Notes: generated by a model not told the origin, from the sequence alone. A DNA stretch of 64,000 nt from Pseudomonadota bacterium (GCA_021796835.1 JAKABO010000001.1:62001-126000); one strand, 5' to 3'; shown: positions 27,387-36,996, numbered from the stretch's first letter. Translations and numbers: made by a program.

Positions 27387-27432
27387 TGGTGGGCCCCCTC
27401 GGAGTCGAACCGAGCACCAACAGATTATGAGT
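27387..27432 (-). repeat. att-like 3' fragment of tRNA-Ile(CAT), distal direct repeat
   Basis: These 46 bases repeat the 3' part of the tRNA-Ile(CAT) gene, from the CCA end through the T arm to the anticodon, with one mismatch to 28324-28369 (CAACAGATT here, CAACGGATT there). Beyond base 27432 the identity stops abruptly. The rest of a tRNA is missing, so it cannot be a functional gene. The position and orientation are those of a distal attachment-site copy left by site-specific integration into the tRNA 3' end. Confidence 0.9.
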
Positions 27433-27515
27433 AAGCAATTCAATCTATGCTACATTGATAATCAACAAGTTATAATTTGCCTCACGCGCAAGTACTCGGT
27501 GCTTGATGCGCTCGG

Positions 27516-27911
27516 TCACAAAAGGCGCGTTGATTGTCCTTGAGCCGTGAGAAGTGCCACCGCCTTCTTATCGAAGGAAATGAAGGTTTCTCCACCAAGC
27601 CAGTTGCCCTCGTAGGCAATAACACCATCGGCAAAATCTCCGCCCGCGTCGAGCACCCGCAGGCCAGCCTCTACGGCCGGCCGGTTCACCTCCACGTTCG
27701 CAGCGGCAAGTAGTGCGCGGATCGCGCTGGCCGCGTCGGCTTGCTGGAAGCCATATACCCGGAGCAGCACCCAAACAAATTCGCATAGGCACGGCGTTGC
27801 TACCGCGATCAACTCGGCGTCGGTCAAGACTGTAGCAGCAACGTCCCCTTGCTCGGGATCGTCGCGCACAACAGCACGCACAAGGACATTGGTATCTACT
27901 GCGACCTTCAT
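27516..27911 (-). CDS. vapC: VapC-type PIN-domain toxin ribonuclease
   Basis: This 131-residue PIN protein has the acidic catalytic set: Asp in VAVDTNVLVRAVV near residue 6, Glu in PCLCEFVWVLL, Asp in GDFADGVIAYE and Asp in FISFDKKAVALL. The family cleaves tRNA or rRNA. The ATG at 27911 overlaps the antitoxin stop (ATGA), so I trim the track ORF, which starts five codons upstream inside the antitoxin. The active site looks complete, so the toxin is probably functional. It sits inside the islet at tRNA-Ile(CAT). Confidence 0.9.
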   Translation of the reverse strand: MKVAVDTNVLVRAVVRDDPEQGDVAATVLTDAELIAVATPCLCEFVWVLLRVYGFQQADAASAIRALLAAANVEVNRPAVEAGLRVLDAGGDFADGVIAYEGNWLGGETFISFDKKAVALLTAQGQSTRLL

Positions 27912-28159
27912 TTCTTGCCTGCCCACCCTTGCGCAGCCGCCTCGTTGATTTCTTCGATGGTGGCTACCTTCTGCGTCCTGCCCGAAAGTAGGCCGACGAA
28001 ACTGGATATCGTCCCAGCGGGCCGCGCCGCCTTGAGTACGCCCCGACCATCTGGCAGTAAGTCCAATTCGATCTTGTCGCCTGGCCTGATGCCCAAGTGT
28101 TGCAGTACGTCCTTCCGAAACGTCACTTGTCCCCGTGCGGTAACAGTCAATGTGGTCAT
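27908..28159 (-). CDS. vapB: AbrB/MazE-type antitoxin (VapB-like)
   Basis: Starting at ATG 28159 (MTTLTVTARGQVTFRKDVLQ) gives 83 residues with a swapped-hairpin AbrB DNA-binding domain (TVTARGQVTFRKDVLQHLGI, GDKIELDLLPDGRGVL). The C-terminal tail of about 35 residues would bind and block the toxin. The 26-residue extension in the track lacks support. These antitoxins usually repress their own promoter, which should lie in the AT-rich stretch 28160-28323. The stop overlaps the vapC ATG, so the pair is translationally coupled. Confidence 0.88.
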   Translation of the reverse strand: MTTLTVTARGQVTFRKDVLQHLGIRPGDKIELDLLPDGRGVLKAARPAGTISSFVGLLSGRTQKVATIEEINEAAAQGWAGKK

Positions 28160-28323
28160 GGCGTTGTGCCCTCGCAATCTCGCAGGTTGATGCTTTGTAG
28201 AGTAATGCAAAAGCACCTTACTGTCAATATCCGTCAAACGATCATTAACCGGCCAAGCCGGACACTAATTTCCCGCCAATAATTTTTATAGAACCAATAA
28301 CACATTGTAACTATTTGATTTAT

Positions 28324-28402
<79 letters not shown>

Positions 28403-28409
28403 GGTTAAC

Positions 28410-30287
28410 TCAACTTTCCGAATTTTCTATGAAACTACGCAGTCGTTCCGAACGCGATGGGTGACGTAACTTGCGCAGTGCCTTGGCTTCAATCTGACGG
28501 ATGCGTTCCCGCGTCACATCAAATTGTTTGCCCACCTCTTCCAGTGTATGGTCCGTACTCATTTCGATGCCAAAACGCATTCTCAGCACCTTGGCTTCCC
28601 GTTGCGTCAGAGAGTCCAGAACGTCCTTGGTGGCATCGCGCAAACTGGCATAGAGGGCAGAGTCGGCCGGCGCGACGGTCGCATTGTCTTCGATGAAATC
28701 ACCCAGATGGGAGTCGTCGTCATCTCCAATGGGCGTCTCCATCGAAATGGGTTCTTTGGAAATTTTGAGGATCTTGCGAATCTTGTCCTCGGGCATTTCC
28801 ATTTTTCGTGCCAGTTCGGAGGCATCCGGTTCCAGTCCGGTTTCCTGCAGAATCTGGCGGGAGATGCGGTTCATCTTGTTGATGGTTTCAATCATGTGCA
28901 CCGGAATCCGGATGGTACGGGCCTGATCGGCGATGGACCGGGTAATGGCCTGACGGATCCACCAGGTGGCATAAGTGGAGAACTTGTAACCACGCCGGTA
29001 TTCAAACTTGTCCACTGCCTTCATCAGACCGATATTCCCCTCCTGGATCAGGTCAAGGAATTGCAAGCCGCGATTGGTGTATTTCTTGGCAATGGAAATG
29101 ACCAGACGCAGGTTGGCTTCGATCATTTCCCGCTTGGCGCGGCGCGCACGAGCCTCTCCGGTGGACATCTGGCGCGCTATCTCCTTGAGGTCTCGGATGG
29201 GGATGCCCACTTCCCTTTGCAGCGCAAGGATTCGTTCCTGTTCTTCAACGATCGCATACTTGAAACGCTCCAGGGCCGCGCTGTGACTCCGCTTGGCGCT
29301 GATTTCATCACTCAACCAATGCAGGTTGACCTCATTCCCGGGAAAGGATTTGATGAAATAGTTGCGTGGCATCCCCGCGGAACTGACGCAGAGGTGCATG
29401 ATGTTGCGTTCGTGGGCCCGGACCCTGTCCACCAACCGGCGCAGGCTACTGCACAAAAATTCCACCTGTTTGGCCGTGAAACGGATGGCCATGAGTTCCG
29501 TCGAGACGGATTGCTGCAATGATTTATATTCCTCGCTGGCATGTCCTGCGCTGGCAAGGGTCTGCTGTAATTGCCGATTGAGTTCACGGACTCGGGAAAA
29601 GCGGATCAGGGCTTCAGTTTTCAGGTGCTCGAGATTGGCGTTGGATGCATTGGCATCTTCGTCTGCCTCTTCGTCTTCATCCTGGGTGAGGTCGATCTCG
29701 GCATCTTCGGTCAGTTCTTCGTCCGAAAGGAGGGCGCCATCGCTGTCGATCAACCCGTCGATGACCTCGTCGATTCGCAACGTTCCCGCAACCACGGAGT
29801 CCACCAGGGCCAGGATTTCATCGATGGTGGAGGGGCAGGAAGAGATTGCCTGGATCATGTGCTTGAGGCCATCTTCGATGCGCTTGGCGATCTCGATCTC
29901 CCCTTCTCGGGTCAGCAATTCCACTGAGCCCATTTCGCGCATGTACATCCGCACGGGATCCGTGGTCCGGCCAAAATCCGAATCCACCGTGGACAATGCG
30001 GCCTCTGCTTCTTCCACCACATCCTCGTCGGCCATGGGCGGAGGCGCTTCCGACATGAGCAGTTGCTCGCTGTCCGGCGCTTCGTCATACACCGCAATAC
30101 CCATATCGTTGATCATGCCGATGACGGACTCGATCTGATCCGAGTCGAGCATCTCATCGGGAAGATGATCGTTGATTTCAGCGTAGGTGAGAAATCCTCG
30201 GTCTTTTCCCAGTACGATGAGATTTTTGAGCCGGGTGCGTTGCGCGTCGACGTCGGACTGTCGCGCTTCGGGTTTATCTGCAGCCAT
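28410..30287 (-). CDS. rpoD: Primary sigma factor RpoD (sigma-70)
   Basis: This 625-residue housekeeping sigma factor has region 1.1 at the N-terminus and an acidic, low-complexity stretch ([22 protein letters not shown]) in the spacer. Region 1.2-2.4 includes [34 protein letters not shown]. Region 3 and region 4 follow, the latter with [15 protein letters not shown] and [17 protein letters not shown]. It directs RNA polymerase to -10/-35 promoters. It lies downstream of dnaG as in the classical rpsU-dnaG-rpoD order. Confidence 0.98.
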   Translation of the reverse strand: MAADKPEARQSDVDAQRTRLKNLIVLGKDRGFLTYAEINDHLPDEMLDSDQIESVIGMINDMGIAVYDEAPDSEQLLMSEAPPPMADEDVVEEAEAALSTVDSDFGRTTDPVRMYMREMGSVELLTREGEIEIAKRIEDGLKHMIQAISSCPSTIDEILALVDSVVAGTLRIDEVIDGLIDSDGALLSDEELTEDAEIDLTQDEDEEADEDANASNANLEHLKTEALIRFSRVRELNRQLQQTLASAGHASEEYKSLQQSVSTELMAIRFTAKQVEFLCSSLRRLVDRVRAHERNIMHLCVSSAGMPRNYFIKSFPGNEVNLHWLSDEISAKRSHSAALERFKYAIVEEQERILALQREVGIPIRDLKEIARQMSTGEARARRAKREMIEANLRLVISIAKKYTNRGLQFLDLIQEGNIGLMKAVDKFEYRRGYKFSTYATWWIRQAITRSIADQARTIRIPVHMIETINKMNRISRQILQETGLEPDASELARKMEMPEDKIRKILKISKEPISMETPIGDDDDSHLGDFIEDNATVAPADSALYASLRDATKDVLDSLTQREAKVLRMRFGIEMSTDHTLEEVGKQFDVTRERIRQIEAKALRKLRHPSRSERLRSFIENSES

Positions 30288-30362
30288 AGGCGATCGTACT
30301 CCTGTCAGGCAGAATCGTTAAAATAACAGAGGATTATAGCCCATTATCGAGAACCCTTCCAG

Positions 30363-32117
30363 TCACTGTGCCAGACGATTGAGCGTCAACCATTGCAATC
30401 GTTCCTTTTCCTGTTGATTCAGGGGGCGACTCTGCGCCAACTGGAGCAGAATCCTGGCCTCCTGTTGACGTCCCATGCTCTGCCAGCGTTTCAGGCCATC
30501 CTGATAGACCAGGACCAGTTCCTCCGTTGGAGTATCCTGCAGGGTCAAAAATTCCCTTTTCAGTACGGCTTCGATCAACTTTTCTTCATCCTGGGCGCGG
30601 AAATGTTCGAGAATGTGCGATAGATTGGGAACGGGGTCCTGGTGGCGCAGATAACTGGCCAAATGGTGTAGAGCCTGTGCCTCGGGAAGGAGCGGGGTTT
30701 GGGTATCCTGGTCGGGAATGCCAACCTGCTGGGCAAAGGCGGGTTCGACCAGCAGACAGGCCATCAACTGATGGGCAATGGAACTGGGCGCCTGACGCGG
30801 GCGAAGGGGGGGGCGTGAACGCGGTTGAGGGGATTGAACCGCGGGAGCAGCGGTGGTTCCGAGAAACGAATTCAACTGGTCCGGGGTGATTTCCAGCCAT
30901 GCGGCCATCAATCGCTTCAGTGAGAAGGTGAGCCAGGGGGACGTCAACGTGGCCAGGAGTTCCCGTGCCTGACGCAGAAATTGACCCTGATGCTCGGGTT
31001 GGCTGCGTATCAGTCCCTGGGTCAGCCGTTCCATGACAAAGTTGGAGAGCGGGAGGGCTGTAGAAATTTTGGTGTGCAGTGCAGCAGGGCCATTCTGGCG
31101 CACGAAACTGTCCGGATCTTCTCCTTCCGGGAAAAACAGGAAGCCGATTTCCTTGCCTTCTTCGAAAATGGGCAAGATCAGGTGCAGGGCACGTTCGGCG
31201 GCTTTGCGACCGGCTTTGTCGCCGTCAAAGGCAAAGAGGATCCGGTCCGTACTGCGCAATAAACGTCTTGCCTGATCGGCAGTGGTGGATGTCCCCAGGG
31301 TAGCGACGACATTACCGATCCCCGCCTGGGACAGGCTGACGACATCCATGTACCCTTCGACCACGAGAATCTGGTTGTTCTGCCGCAGTGCCTGACGGGC
31401 CTGGGGCCAGCCGTATAATTCCTTGCCTTTTTCAAATAGTTCGGTTTCCGGCGAATTCAGGTACTTGGGTTCTCCGGAATCGAGGACCCGTCCGCCAAAG
31501 CCGATGACCTGTCCTTTATGGTCATGGATGGGGAACATGAGGCGATCGCGAAAACGGTCGTAACACTTGCCGTTTTCGTTGCGGACCATCATTCCCAGGG
31601 CCAGCCAGGTGTCGATGGTGACCTGGGGGAATTTTTCTTCCAGTCCGTGCCACGCGCCGGGGGCATAGCCCAAACCAAAATGTTGTGCGGTTTCCGGTGT
31701 TACCTCGCGTCTCTTGAGGTATTCCAGGGCGTGAGGGGTTTGGGCCAGTTTTTCCTGGTAATGGAGGGCAACCTGTTGCAACAGGTCGAGGCCGCTTCTG
31801 GAGGGGGCCTGACGGGCAGGTTCCGTGCTCGAGGGGACGGTCAGTCCGGCCTGGTCTGCCAGGTGCTGGACCGCTTCCACGAAACCGGCTCCCGTATGCT
31901 GCATCACGAAACCCAGGGCATTGCCACTGGCGCCACAACCAAAGCAGTGAAAAAACTGACGTTGGGGGTTGACTGAAAAAGAGGGGGTTTTTTCTTGATG
32001 AAAGGGACAACGGGCAACGTAATTGACGCCCGACTTTTTGAGCGGAACCGATTGCCCGATCAGATCGACGATATCCGTTCGATCCAACAGGGTTTGAATG
32101 AAATCGTTGGGGATCAT
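30363..32117 (-). CDS. dnaG: DNA primase
   Basis: This 584-residue DnaG makes RNA primers for replication. It has the CHC2 zinc finger at about 39-64 (CPFHQEKTPSFSVNPQRQFFHCFGCGASG split by two Cys pairs), and the RNA polymerase core with GFGGRVLDSGEPKYLNSPET. The TOPRIM segment is LVVEGYMDVVSLSQAG with FDGDKAGRKAAERAL. A DnaB-binding C-terminal domain follows. The start at 32117 is an ATG with only a weak ribosome site. It lies 75 bases upstream of rpoD. A HepT/MntA pair is inserted between it and rpsU. Confidence 0.97.
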   Translation of the reverse strand: MIPNDFIQTLLDRTDIVDLIGQSVPLKKSGVNYVARCPFHQEKTPSFSVNPQRQFFHCFGCGASGNALGFVMQHTGAGFVEAVQHLADQAGLTVPSSTEPARQAPSRSGLDLLQQVALHYQEKLAQTPHALEYLKRREVTPETAQHFGLGYAPGAWHGLEEKFPQVTIDTWLALGMMVRNENGKCYDRFRDRLMFPIHDHKGQVIGFGGRVLDSGEPKYLNSPETELFEKGKELYGWPQARQALRQNNQILVVEGYMDVVSLSQAGIGNVVATLGTSTTADQARRLLRSTDRILFAFDGDKAGRKAAERALHLILPIFEEGKEIGFLFFPEGEDPDSFVRQNGPAALHTKISTALPLSNFVMERLTQGLIRSQPEHQGQFLRQARELLATLTSPWLTFSLKRLMAAWLEITPDQLNSFLGTTAAPAVQSPQPRSRPPLRPRQAPSSIAHQLMACLLVEPAFAQQVGIPDQDTQTPLLPEAQALHHLASYLRHQDPVPNLSHILEHFRAQDEEKLIEAVLKREFLTLQDTPTEELVLVYQDGLKRWQSMGRQQEARILLQLAQSRPLNQQEKERLQWLTLNRLAQ

Positions 32118-32299
32118 TCGCGTCCCTGTTACCCGTCCCGCCGGTGGGCGAGATGGGAGAAATCAGATGATTGAAAGTCCTTCATATACCGATAATGTTG
32201 CTGAACGAGTAAAATTGCAATTGTTCCTGCTCGATCCGTGGGTTGTGGACTTCAGTGTGCGACTGTTCTCGGTCACCGCGCGCACGAGATGGTCATGGA

Positions 32300-32641
32300 T
32301 TATTCCCAGGGCTCAGCGATTGCCTGCAACTGGGGCAGGATTGCCGGAATTTCTACCGTCGCGGTTTCCCAAACCGTTTGGGTGTTAATGTCGAAATAGG
32401 CGTGGATCAATCGGTTGCGCATGCCAATGATGGCTTTCCATGGGATGATGCGGTAAGCGGTACGCGTTTCTTCCGTGATCCGGTTCGCTGCTTCGCCGAT
32501 GACTTCGATGGCGCGCAGGACAGCAAAGAGCAGCATCTTGTCCTGGTCCAGATCAGATCGCTCACGTCCTGAGATGAATTGAACAACGCTTTCCGCTGCC
32601 TCGATCATGTGCAGGAGCCGCACACGATCTTCATCGTGCAT
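32300..32641 (-). CDS. hepT: HepT-like HEPN toxin (DUF86)
   Basis: The track ORF begins at 32812, but [19 protein letters not shown] at 32641 gives the family's typical 113 residues and overlaps the antitoxin by 11 bases. The HEPN signature [12 protein letters not shown] (RxxxxH plus the following Tyr) is present near residue 80. HEPN toxins of this type act as RNases, or are neutralised by AMPylation on the RxxxxHxY tyrosine by the MNT partner. The pair interrupts the rpsU-dnaG spacing and has its own likely promoter upstream. Confidence 0.85.
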   Translation of the reverse strand: MHDEDRVRLLHMIEAAESVVQFISGRERSDLDQDKMLLFAVLRAIEVIGEAANRITEETRTAYRIIPWKAIIGMRNRLIHAYFDINTQTVWETATVEIPAILPQLQAIAEPWE

Positions 32642-32933
32642 ATTGCACCTCCGCTGTGCGCACCACTTCGTCGCGGAAATAACGGGAAAGGTCCTGGAGC
32701 GTACGCAGATCGACACGCAGCCCGCCGAGCAGCACGGATAACTCTTGCTCCATTGCCGCGATGCCGAATAAACCCGGCACATCGTCAGGCTCAAACTCCA
32801 CCAGCAGGTCAATATCGCTGTCTGGTCTTGCCTTTTCTTTCAACCGCGAACCGAACAAGGCAAGGCGTCGGATATGATGGGCTTCGCAAAAATGCTCAAG
32901 TCTCGTTTCGTCAATGTTCAGACTGGGATGCAT
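32631..32933 (-). CDS. mntA: MntA-like minimal nucleotidyltransferase antitoxin
   Basis: Starting at ATG 32933 ([15 protein letters not shown]), behind GGAGGGTGAG, gives 100 residues. The nucleotidyltransferase core is plain: [23 protein letters not shown] with the GS motif and the DxD pair. Family members neutralise HepT, in studied cases by adding AMP to the toxin's tyrosine. The coding end overlaps hepT by 11 bases. The gene could be read as a TTG-initiated longer form from 32945, but the ATG fits the ribosome site better. Confidence 0.85.
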   Translation of the reverse strand: MHPSLNIDETRLEHFCEAHHIRRLALFGSRLKEKARPDSDIDLLVEFEPDDVPGLFGIAAMEQELSVLLGGLRVDLRTLQDLSRYFRDEVVRTAEVQYAR

Positions 32934-33105
32934 CTCACCCTCCAATAACGATTCTCCATGCCGAGTTTACCATGACCCTGTGTCAATTCGCCGAGTAGGC
33001 TGATTGTGCCGGAACGCATCCCGCGAAATACGAACTTGGGGTAGGAATACGATGGGGCGAGAAAACACGTCAGCAACGGGTATCCATGCCTCAACCCTCG
33101 TTTCA

Positions 33106-33154
33106 AAACCAAAAACCCCCTGATAATCAATAGAGTTCAGGGGGTTTTTGGTTT
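33106..33154 (-). terminator. Strong intrinsic terminator downstream of rpsU/tRNA remnant
   Basis: A perfect 18-bp inverted repeat, AAACCAAAAACCCCCTGA at 33106-33123 and TCAGGGGGTTTTTGGTTT at 33137-33154, has a 13-base loop. On the minus strand the 3' arm ends in TTTTTGGTTTTG, giving the U-run of an intrinsic terminator. It lies after rpsU and the tRNA-like fragment and before mntA, so it would limit read-through into the dnaG/rpoD part. Confidence 0.85.
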
Positions 33155-33196
33155 GGTCTGCACGGACTTGAACCGTGGACCAAGGAGGATGAGTCC
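33155..33196 (-). pseudogene. tRNA(CAT)-like 3' half, decayed
   Basis: The minus strand reads GGACTCATCCTCCTTGGTCCACGGTTCAAGTCCGTGCAGACCA. The T arm is perfect (CACGG, loop TTCAAGT, CCGTG). The piece before it resembles an anticodon arm with CAT in the loop, but position 37 is C and the stem is one base short. The 5' half is absent because rpsU ends immediately beside it. It is a tRNA remnant, possibly the scar of an attachment site. Confidence 0.6.
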
Positions 33197-33197
33197 C

Positions 33198-33410
33198 TTA
33201 GTACAACTTGGGGGGTAACATCTGGCTGCGCAGGCGCTTGTAACGGCGCTTGATGGCAGCGGCCAGTTTGCGTTTGCGTTCGGCAGTGGGTTTTTCGTAG
33301 AATTCGCGGGCGCGTAATTCGGTTAACAGCCCAGTTTTTTCAACGGCGCGCTTGAAGCGGCGCATGGCAACATCAAAAGGTTCGTTTTCCTTGACGCGGA
33401 TGTTCGGCAT
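33198..33410 (-). CDS. rpsU: 30S ribosomal protein S21
   Basis: This is a 70-residue S21 with the usual start [27 protein letters not shown], the [17 protein letters not shown] middle, and the basic end KRRYKRLRS. It is a small, basic, late-assembling 30S protein needed for translation initiation on many mRNAs. It heads the rpsU-dnaG-rpoD block, which here is broken up by a tRNA fragment, a terminator and a toxin-antitoxin pair. The product itself is unremarkable in length and sequence. Confidence 0.97.
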   Translation of the reverse strand: MPNIRVKENEPFDVAMRRFKRAVEKTGLLTELRAREFYEKPTAERKRKLAAAIKRRYKRLRSQMLPPKLY

Positions 33411-33487
33411 TCAGACCTCGGATTCAATCAGCAGGGTTATCAATCCCGCAAGTATAACAGTTTTTATGGAATATGGCGCATCAAACG

Positions 33488-33892
33488 CTATTTTTTCAGG
33501 GGGAATGACGAGACAGGAGAGGTGAGGGGGCGGGTGGGATTTTTTTCTTCGAACAGAGCCAGGGCCCGCTCGAATTCTGCCGGGAGTCGTACCCTCAATT
33601 CCAGCCCCTGAGGGTGATAGTAGTGTCCCTCGAAAGGAACGGGGGCCAGAAGGTCCAGACGGTCTTGTGGGCGGAAGTGAAACCAGCGCAGAAGCGCACG
33701 TTGTTTATTATCCTGGTGGAGGAAGGTGATTTCATGGTGTTCGAGGATGGCCAATACCTGCAGGGCGCGGATGGGCAGAAACAGCGGAGAATCCGAACGC
33801 TGGACCAATACGTGAAATGAGCGGTAAGTCGCAGCGGGCATCCTGCGCATTTCGTTCAGGATGGGAGGGCCATATTCAACGGTCAGTTCCAT
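33488..33892 (-). CDS. Hypothetical protein
   Basis: This 134-residue ORF on the minus strand lies between sppA and rpsU, fills the gap and reads in the same direction as both. It has no signal peptide or transmembrane segment. The sequence is mixed alpha/beta (LTVEYGPPILNEMRRMPAATYRSFHVLVQ at the front, RLPAEFERALALFEEKNP near the end). I do not recognise a family. The lack of any overlapping better candidate and its codon-like composition support it as real. Confidence 0.55.
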   Translation of the reverse strand: MELTVEYGPPILNEMRRMPAATYRSFHVLVQRSDSPLFLPIRALQVLAILEHHEITFLHQDNKQRALLRWFHFRPQDRLDLLAPVPFEGHYYHPQGLELRVRLPAEFERALALFEEKNPTRPLTSPVSSFPLKK

Positions 33893-33948
33893 TTGTCGGT
33901 GACATGAAACTCGTTAAATTCCCTGACCTTACGATGCGGGGACATGAC

Positions 33949-35805
33949 TCAGGGAACTTGACAGAGACAGTGCGTGAGGGGAACGAAAGAGGCGGTTCCT
34001 TTCAGTAGTGGGCTGACCAGGACTCCCAGGTCGGTCCGCATTTGGAAAGACGAGGCGAGGGGCAGGGCGGAGGTTCCTCGGGATAACCAGGCCACCAGAG
34101 GATTGGGCAACAGGCTTTGTCCGATCAGGTTGAGCCACCGTTGCCATGGACTGGGGTTGGGATCGTAATAGTGAACGGGGGCGTTTTCCGCGAGATGTGC
34201 CCGCAGACGGGCGCTTTTCAGGGCGTCCTGAAACAGGCCGAGATGATCGATCAGATGGTAGTCCAAGGCCTGCGTTCCGGTCCACACCCGGCCCTGGGCG
34301 ACGGTATCGACGGCTTGGGGAGAAAGGTGGCGGGCGCTGGCAGTGCGCTGGATGAAGTCCTGGTAGAGGTGATTCACGCTGCTTTGCAGAATCTGGGTGA
34401 AGCGCGGATCGAGGGGGCGCAACAGGTTGTCGGCATCGCTCAGCCAGGTCGTGGTGACCCCCCCTGTATGAATGCCAGCCTTGTTCATGAGGCCATCGGC
34501 GGTGGGGATCAAGGCAAATACACCGATGGAGCCCGTCACTGTATCCGGGTCGGCAATGACTTCATCGGCGGATAAGGACAGCCAGTACCCTCCGGAGGCC
34601 GCCAGATTGCCCATGGATACCACTACCGGCTTTCCCGCTGCCCGGGTGAGGGCCAGTTCGCGCCGAATCAGTTCCGAGGCATGGGCACTGCCCCCAGGCG
34701 AATCGACGCGCAGTACCACGGCCTTGACCTGATCATCCTCCCGCGCCGTCCGGATCAATTCCGCGGTAGTGACCCCTCCAATCGTCCCGGCTGGCGCTTC
34801 CCCATCCTGTATCTCTCCCTCGGCGACGATCACGGCAATGCCATCGCCGCTTTTGGGATCAGGAAGCCGGGAGACATAATCGTCCAGGGAAATCTGGCGA
34901 AAATCCTTGGCTTTGTCATCTTCATGACCATTTTTTTTCAGCAAGTTGGTCAGTTCGTCGGGGGTAATCAGAGCATCGACCCAATGCTGGGCAAGCGCCA
35001 GTTTGGCGGCATTGCCTTGCAGCGTGGCGAGATCCTGGGGAAGGTGATCGATGGACTGGTCGATCATGCCGGCGGGTTGGTGACGCGCATTTTCGATGGA
35101 GCGATCAAAATCCGCCCAAAGTGCGTGGTAGAGGGTTTGATCCGCCTCCAGAGCGGCTGGCGATGGGCCATTGGCTACAAAAGGTTCGCCGAAACTTTTG
35201 TAGGTACCCACCCGGATCAGGTTGACCTTGATCCCCAGGCGATCGAGGGCATCGCGGTAATAGTTGCGGTAATGTCCGAAACCCTGGAAGAGCACTTGCC
35301 CCAGGGGGTCGAGGTAGAGACGGTCGGCATGGGCCGCCAGAAAATATTGGCGTTGATCGTAGTGGTCGGCCCAGGCGATGACAGGCTTCCCGGTTTTTCT
35401 GAAACGGTCCAACGCGTGGGCAACTTCGTGCAGGATGGCGATTCCCGACACTTGAAGACCATCGGTCTTGAGCAGCACGCGGTCGATGGCGGGATCCTGA
35501 GCCGCTGCATCCAGGGCTTCGAGAACATCGCGCAACTCGATATCTCCAGAATCGTTCTGATGCAACAGGCTGGCACTCAGAAGGTTATCGGTGCGGGGGG
35601 CCGCCTGCTCCACCAGGTGAGCGTTCAGATCGATGACCAGAGTGGTTTTTGATTTGGGGGCCGGAATGCGATTGCTCAAATAGGTCGTCAGGCCGGCGGA
35701 CAGGAGAATCACGAATACGAGGCTGACGCCCAATTGACCCAAACCCATCAATCCACGCCAGATCCAGTACAGGGAACGTCCCAGCCAACGAAACGACGAC
35801 GCCAT
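33949..35805 (-). CDS. sppA: Signal peptide peptidase SppA, 67K type
   Basis: This 618-residue inner-membrane serine protease degrades cleaved signal peptides. The ATG at 35805 (MASSFRWLGRS), with AGGAGTGAGC just before, is better than the track start 31 codons earlier. One N-terminal transmembrane helix (about 22-42) anchors it. The tandem-domain long form is present: the catalytic Lys lies in LIRVGTYKSFGEPF in the first half and the catalytic Ser in VSMGNLAASGGYWLS in the second. The start lies 2 bases after the psiE stop, so the two are co-transcribed. Confidence 0.95.
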   Translation of the reverse strand: MASSFRWLGRSLYWIWRGLMGLGQLGVSLVFVILLSAGLTTYLSNRIPAPKSKTTLVIDLNAHLVEQAAPRTDNLLSASLLHQNDSGDIELRDVLEALDAAAQDPAIDRVLLKTDGLQVSGIAILHEVAHALDRFRKTGKPVIAWADHYDQRQYFLAAHADRLYLDPLGQVLFQGFGHYRNYYRDALDRLGIKVNLIRVGTYKSFGEPFVANGPSPAALEADQTLYHALWADFDRSIENARHQPAGMIDQSIDHLPQDLATLQGNAAKLALAQHWVDALITPDELTNLLKKNGHEDDKAKDFRQISLDDYVSRLPDPKSGDGIAVIVAEGEIQDGEAPAGTIGGVTTAELIRTAREDDQVKAVVLRVDSPGGSAHASELIRRELALTRAAGKPVVVSMGNLAASGGYWLSLSADEVIADPDTVTGSIGVFALIPTADGLMNKAGIHTGGVTTTWLSDADNLLRPLDPRFTQILQSSVNHLYQDFIQRTASARHLSPQAVDTVAQGRVWTGTQALDYHLIDHLGLFQDALKSARLRAHLAENAPVHYYDPNPSPWQRWLNLIGQSLLPNPLVAWLSRGTSALPLASSFQMRTDLGVLVSPLLKGTASFVPLTHCLCQVP

Positions 35806-35807
35806 GC

Positions 35808-36245
35808 TCACTCCTGGGGCGGTGGGAAAAAGAGGGAGGCGACCCGGGTGCCCACCAGAACGGCGATCAGCAGACTCAGCGCCAGAATGTCGCGCCATTC
35901 CAGGCTGTGGCTGTAGAGTCCTATGAACACATCGCGCAGCACGAAGACGATGGCGACTTCCGAAATGACGCGCAGACGCAAGCGGTGAAACTCCAGATAA
36001 TCGGTAAAACTGCGAAACAGTTCGATCAGGACGAAGACGGACAGAATGGACTCCACCAGGGTTTGGATGGCGATTTCGTGGCGCAGGTTGCGCAGTGCGT
36101 CATAGAGGTCTACCAGAACGCTGAACAGAGCCACCCCCAAGGTGATCAGCATTACCATGATCAGGAACACGACGATGAGGTCGATCATGGAACCGTAGAT
36201 TCTCAGGATGCGACCCTTGAAACCAAGAATGTTTTTGAAGCGCAT
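35808..36245 (-). CDS. psiE: PsiE-family membrane protein
   Basis: Starting at ATG 36245 (MRFKNILGFKGRI) gives 145 residues with four hydrophobic segments, at about 18-42, 55-75, 85-105 and 115-135. The family match is seen in ESILSVFVLIELFRSFTDYLEFHRLRLRVISEVAIVFVLRD, the central conserved block of PsiE (phosphate-starvation-inducible E) proteins. The biochemical role of the family is unknown. It probably shares a transcript with sppA. The six residues upstream in the track use a TTG start and have no good ribosome site. Confidence 0.8.
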   Translation of the reverse strand: MRFKNILGFKGRILRIYGSMIDLIVVFLIMVMLITLGVALFSVLVDLYDALRNLRHEIAIQTLVESILSVFVLIELFRSFTDYLEFHRLRLRVISEVAIVFVLRDVFIGLYSHSLEWRDILALSLLIAVLVGTRVASLFFPPPQE

Positions 36246-36430
36246 GGGACACTGACCCGGCAAGGATGGAAAGACACTTTCAAATCGCGTTCACGATGAG
36301 CGCTCAGGATAGCAGAAAATAATGAGGAAAATCTGCTCTGATCCGGCGTTTGTATCAAAAAGACCGTGCTAGAATTCACACGGACTGTACGCTCGACTCA
36401 GAATCTTTCATGCCAGCCAGAGGTTGATTC

Positions 36431-36949
36431 ATGAAAAACAAATTATCGCCAACCCAGGTGGAAAAAGTCATGCGTGATAATGACTTTATCGTTTCGATGA
36501 CCGACATCAAGGGACGCATTACCTACGGGAACCGGATCTTCATCGAGTTTTCCGGCTACACCTGGCAGGAACTGGTTGGCGTGCAGCATAACATCATTCG
36601 TCATCCAGATATGCCTCGATGCGTGTTCAAACTGCTGTGGGATGTCATTTCCGGAGGAAATGAATGCCACGCCTACGTTAAAAATCTGGCCAAGGACGGA
36701 AGTTTTTATTGGGTTTTTGCCAACGTTACCCCGCTCTTTGATCCGTCAGGTCAAATCGAGGGATATTTTTCCGTGCGGCGAAAACCCAAGGCCGAAGGGG
36801 TCAAGGTGATGGCAGGCCTGTACCAGATGTTGCTGGATATCGAACGAAAGGCGGGCGCACGGGATGCCATCGATGCCTCCACTCAGGTGCTGTTGAAGAT
36901 ATTGGCGGATAAGGGAATGGGTTATGACGAGTTCGTTCTCTCGATCTGA
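36431..36949 (+). CDS. Aer-like PAS domain protein (stand-alone redox sensor)
   Basis: This 172-residue single PAS domain has NIIRHPDMPRCVFKLLWDVI and the GSFYWVFANVTPLFDPSGQIEGYFSVRR block, the signature of FAD-binding PAS domains of aerotaxis receptors (Aer type). The protein has no membrane segment, HAMP or MCP signalling domain. An AGAGG site precedes the ATG. A chemoreceptor gene begins 47 bases later, so the sensor and signaller may form a two-protein aerotaxis unit. I infer flavin-based redox sensing from the family. Confidence 0.88.
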   Translation: MKNKLSPTQVEKVMRDNDFIVSMTDIKGRITYGNRIFIEFSGYTWQELVGVQHNIIRHPDMPRCVFKLLWDVISGGNECHAYVKNLAKDGSFYWVFANVTPLFDPSGQIEGYFSVRRKPKAEGVKVMAGLYQMLLDIERKAGARDAIDASTQVLLKILADKGMGYDEFVLSI

Positions 36950-36996
36950 TCCTTTAAAAGTAAAAGCATTCTAAATTTTTGGGGATATCTCGGACC

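Noticed and set aside
27387-27432. A second complete tRNA gene at the distal repeat
   Set aside because: Only the 3' 46 bases match. The sequence beyond the anticodon cannot complete the D arm or the acceptor stem.
32918-33130. 70-residue minus-strand ORF between mntA and rpsU
   Set aside because: It runs through the 18-bp terminator stem, has no ribosome site, and gives no recognisable protein.
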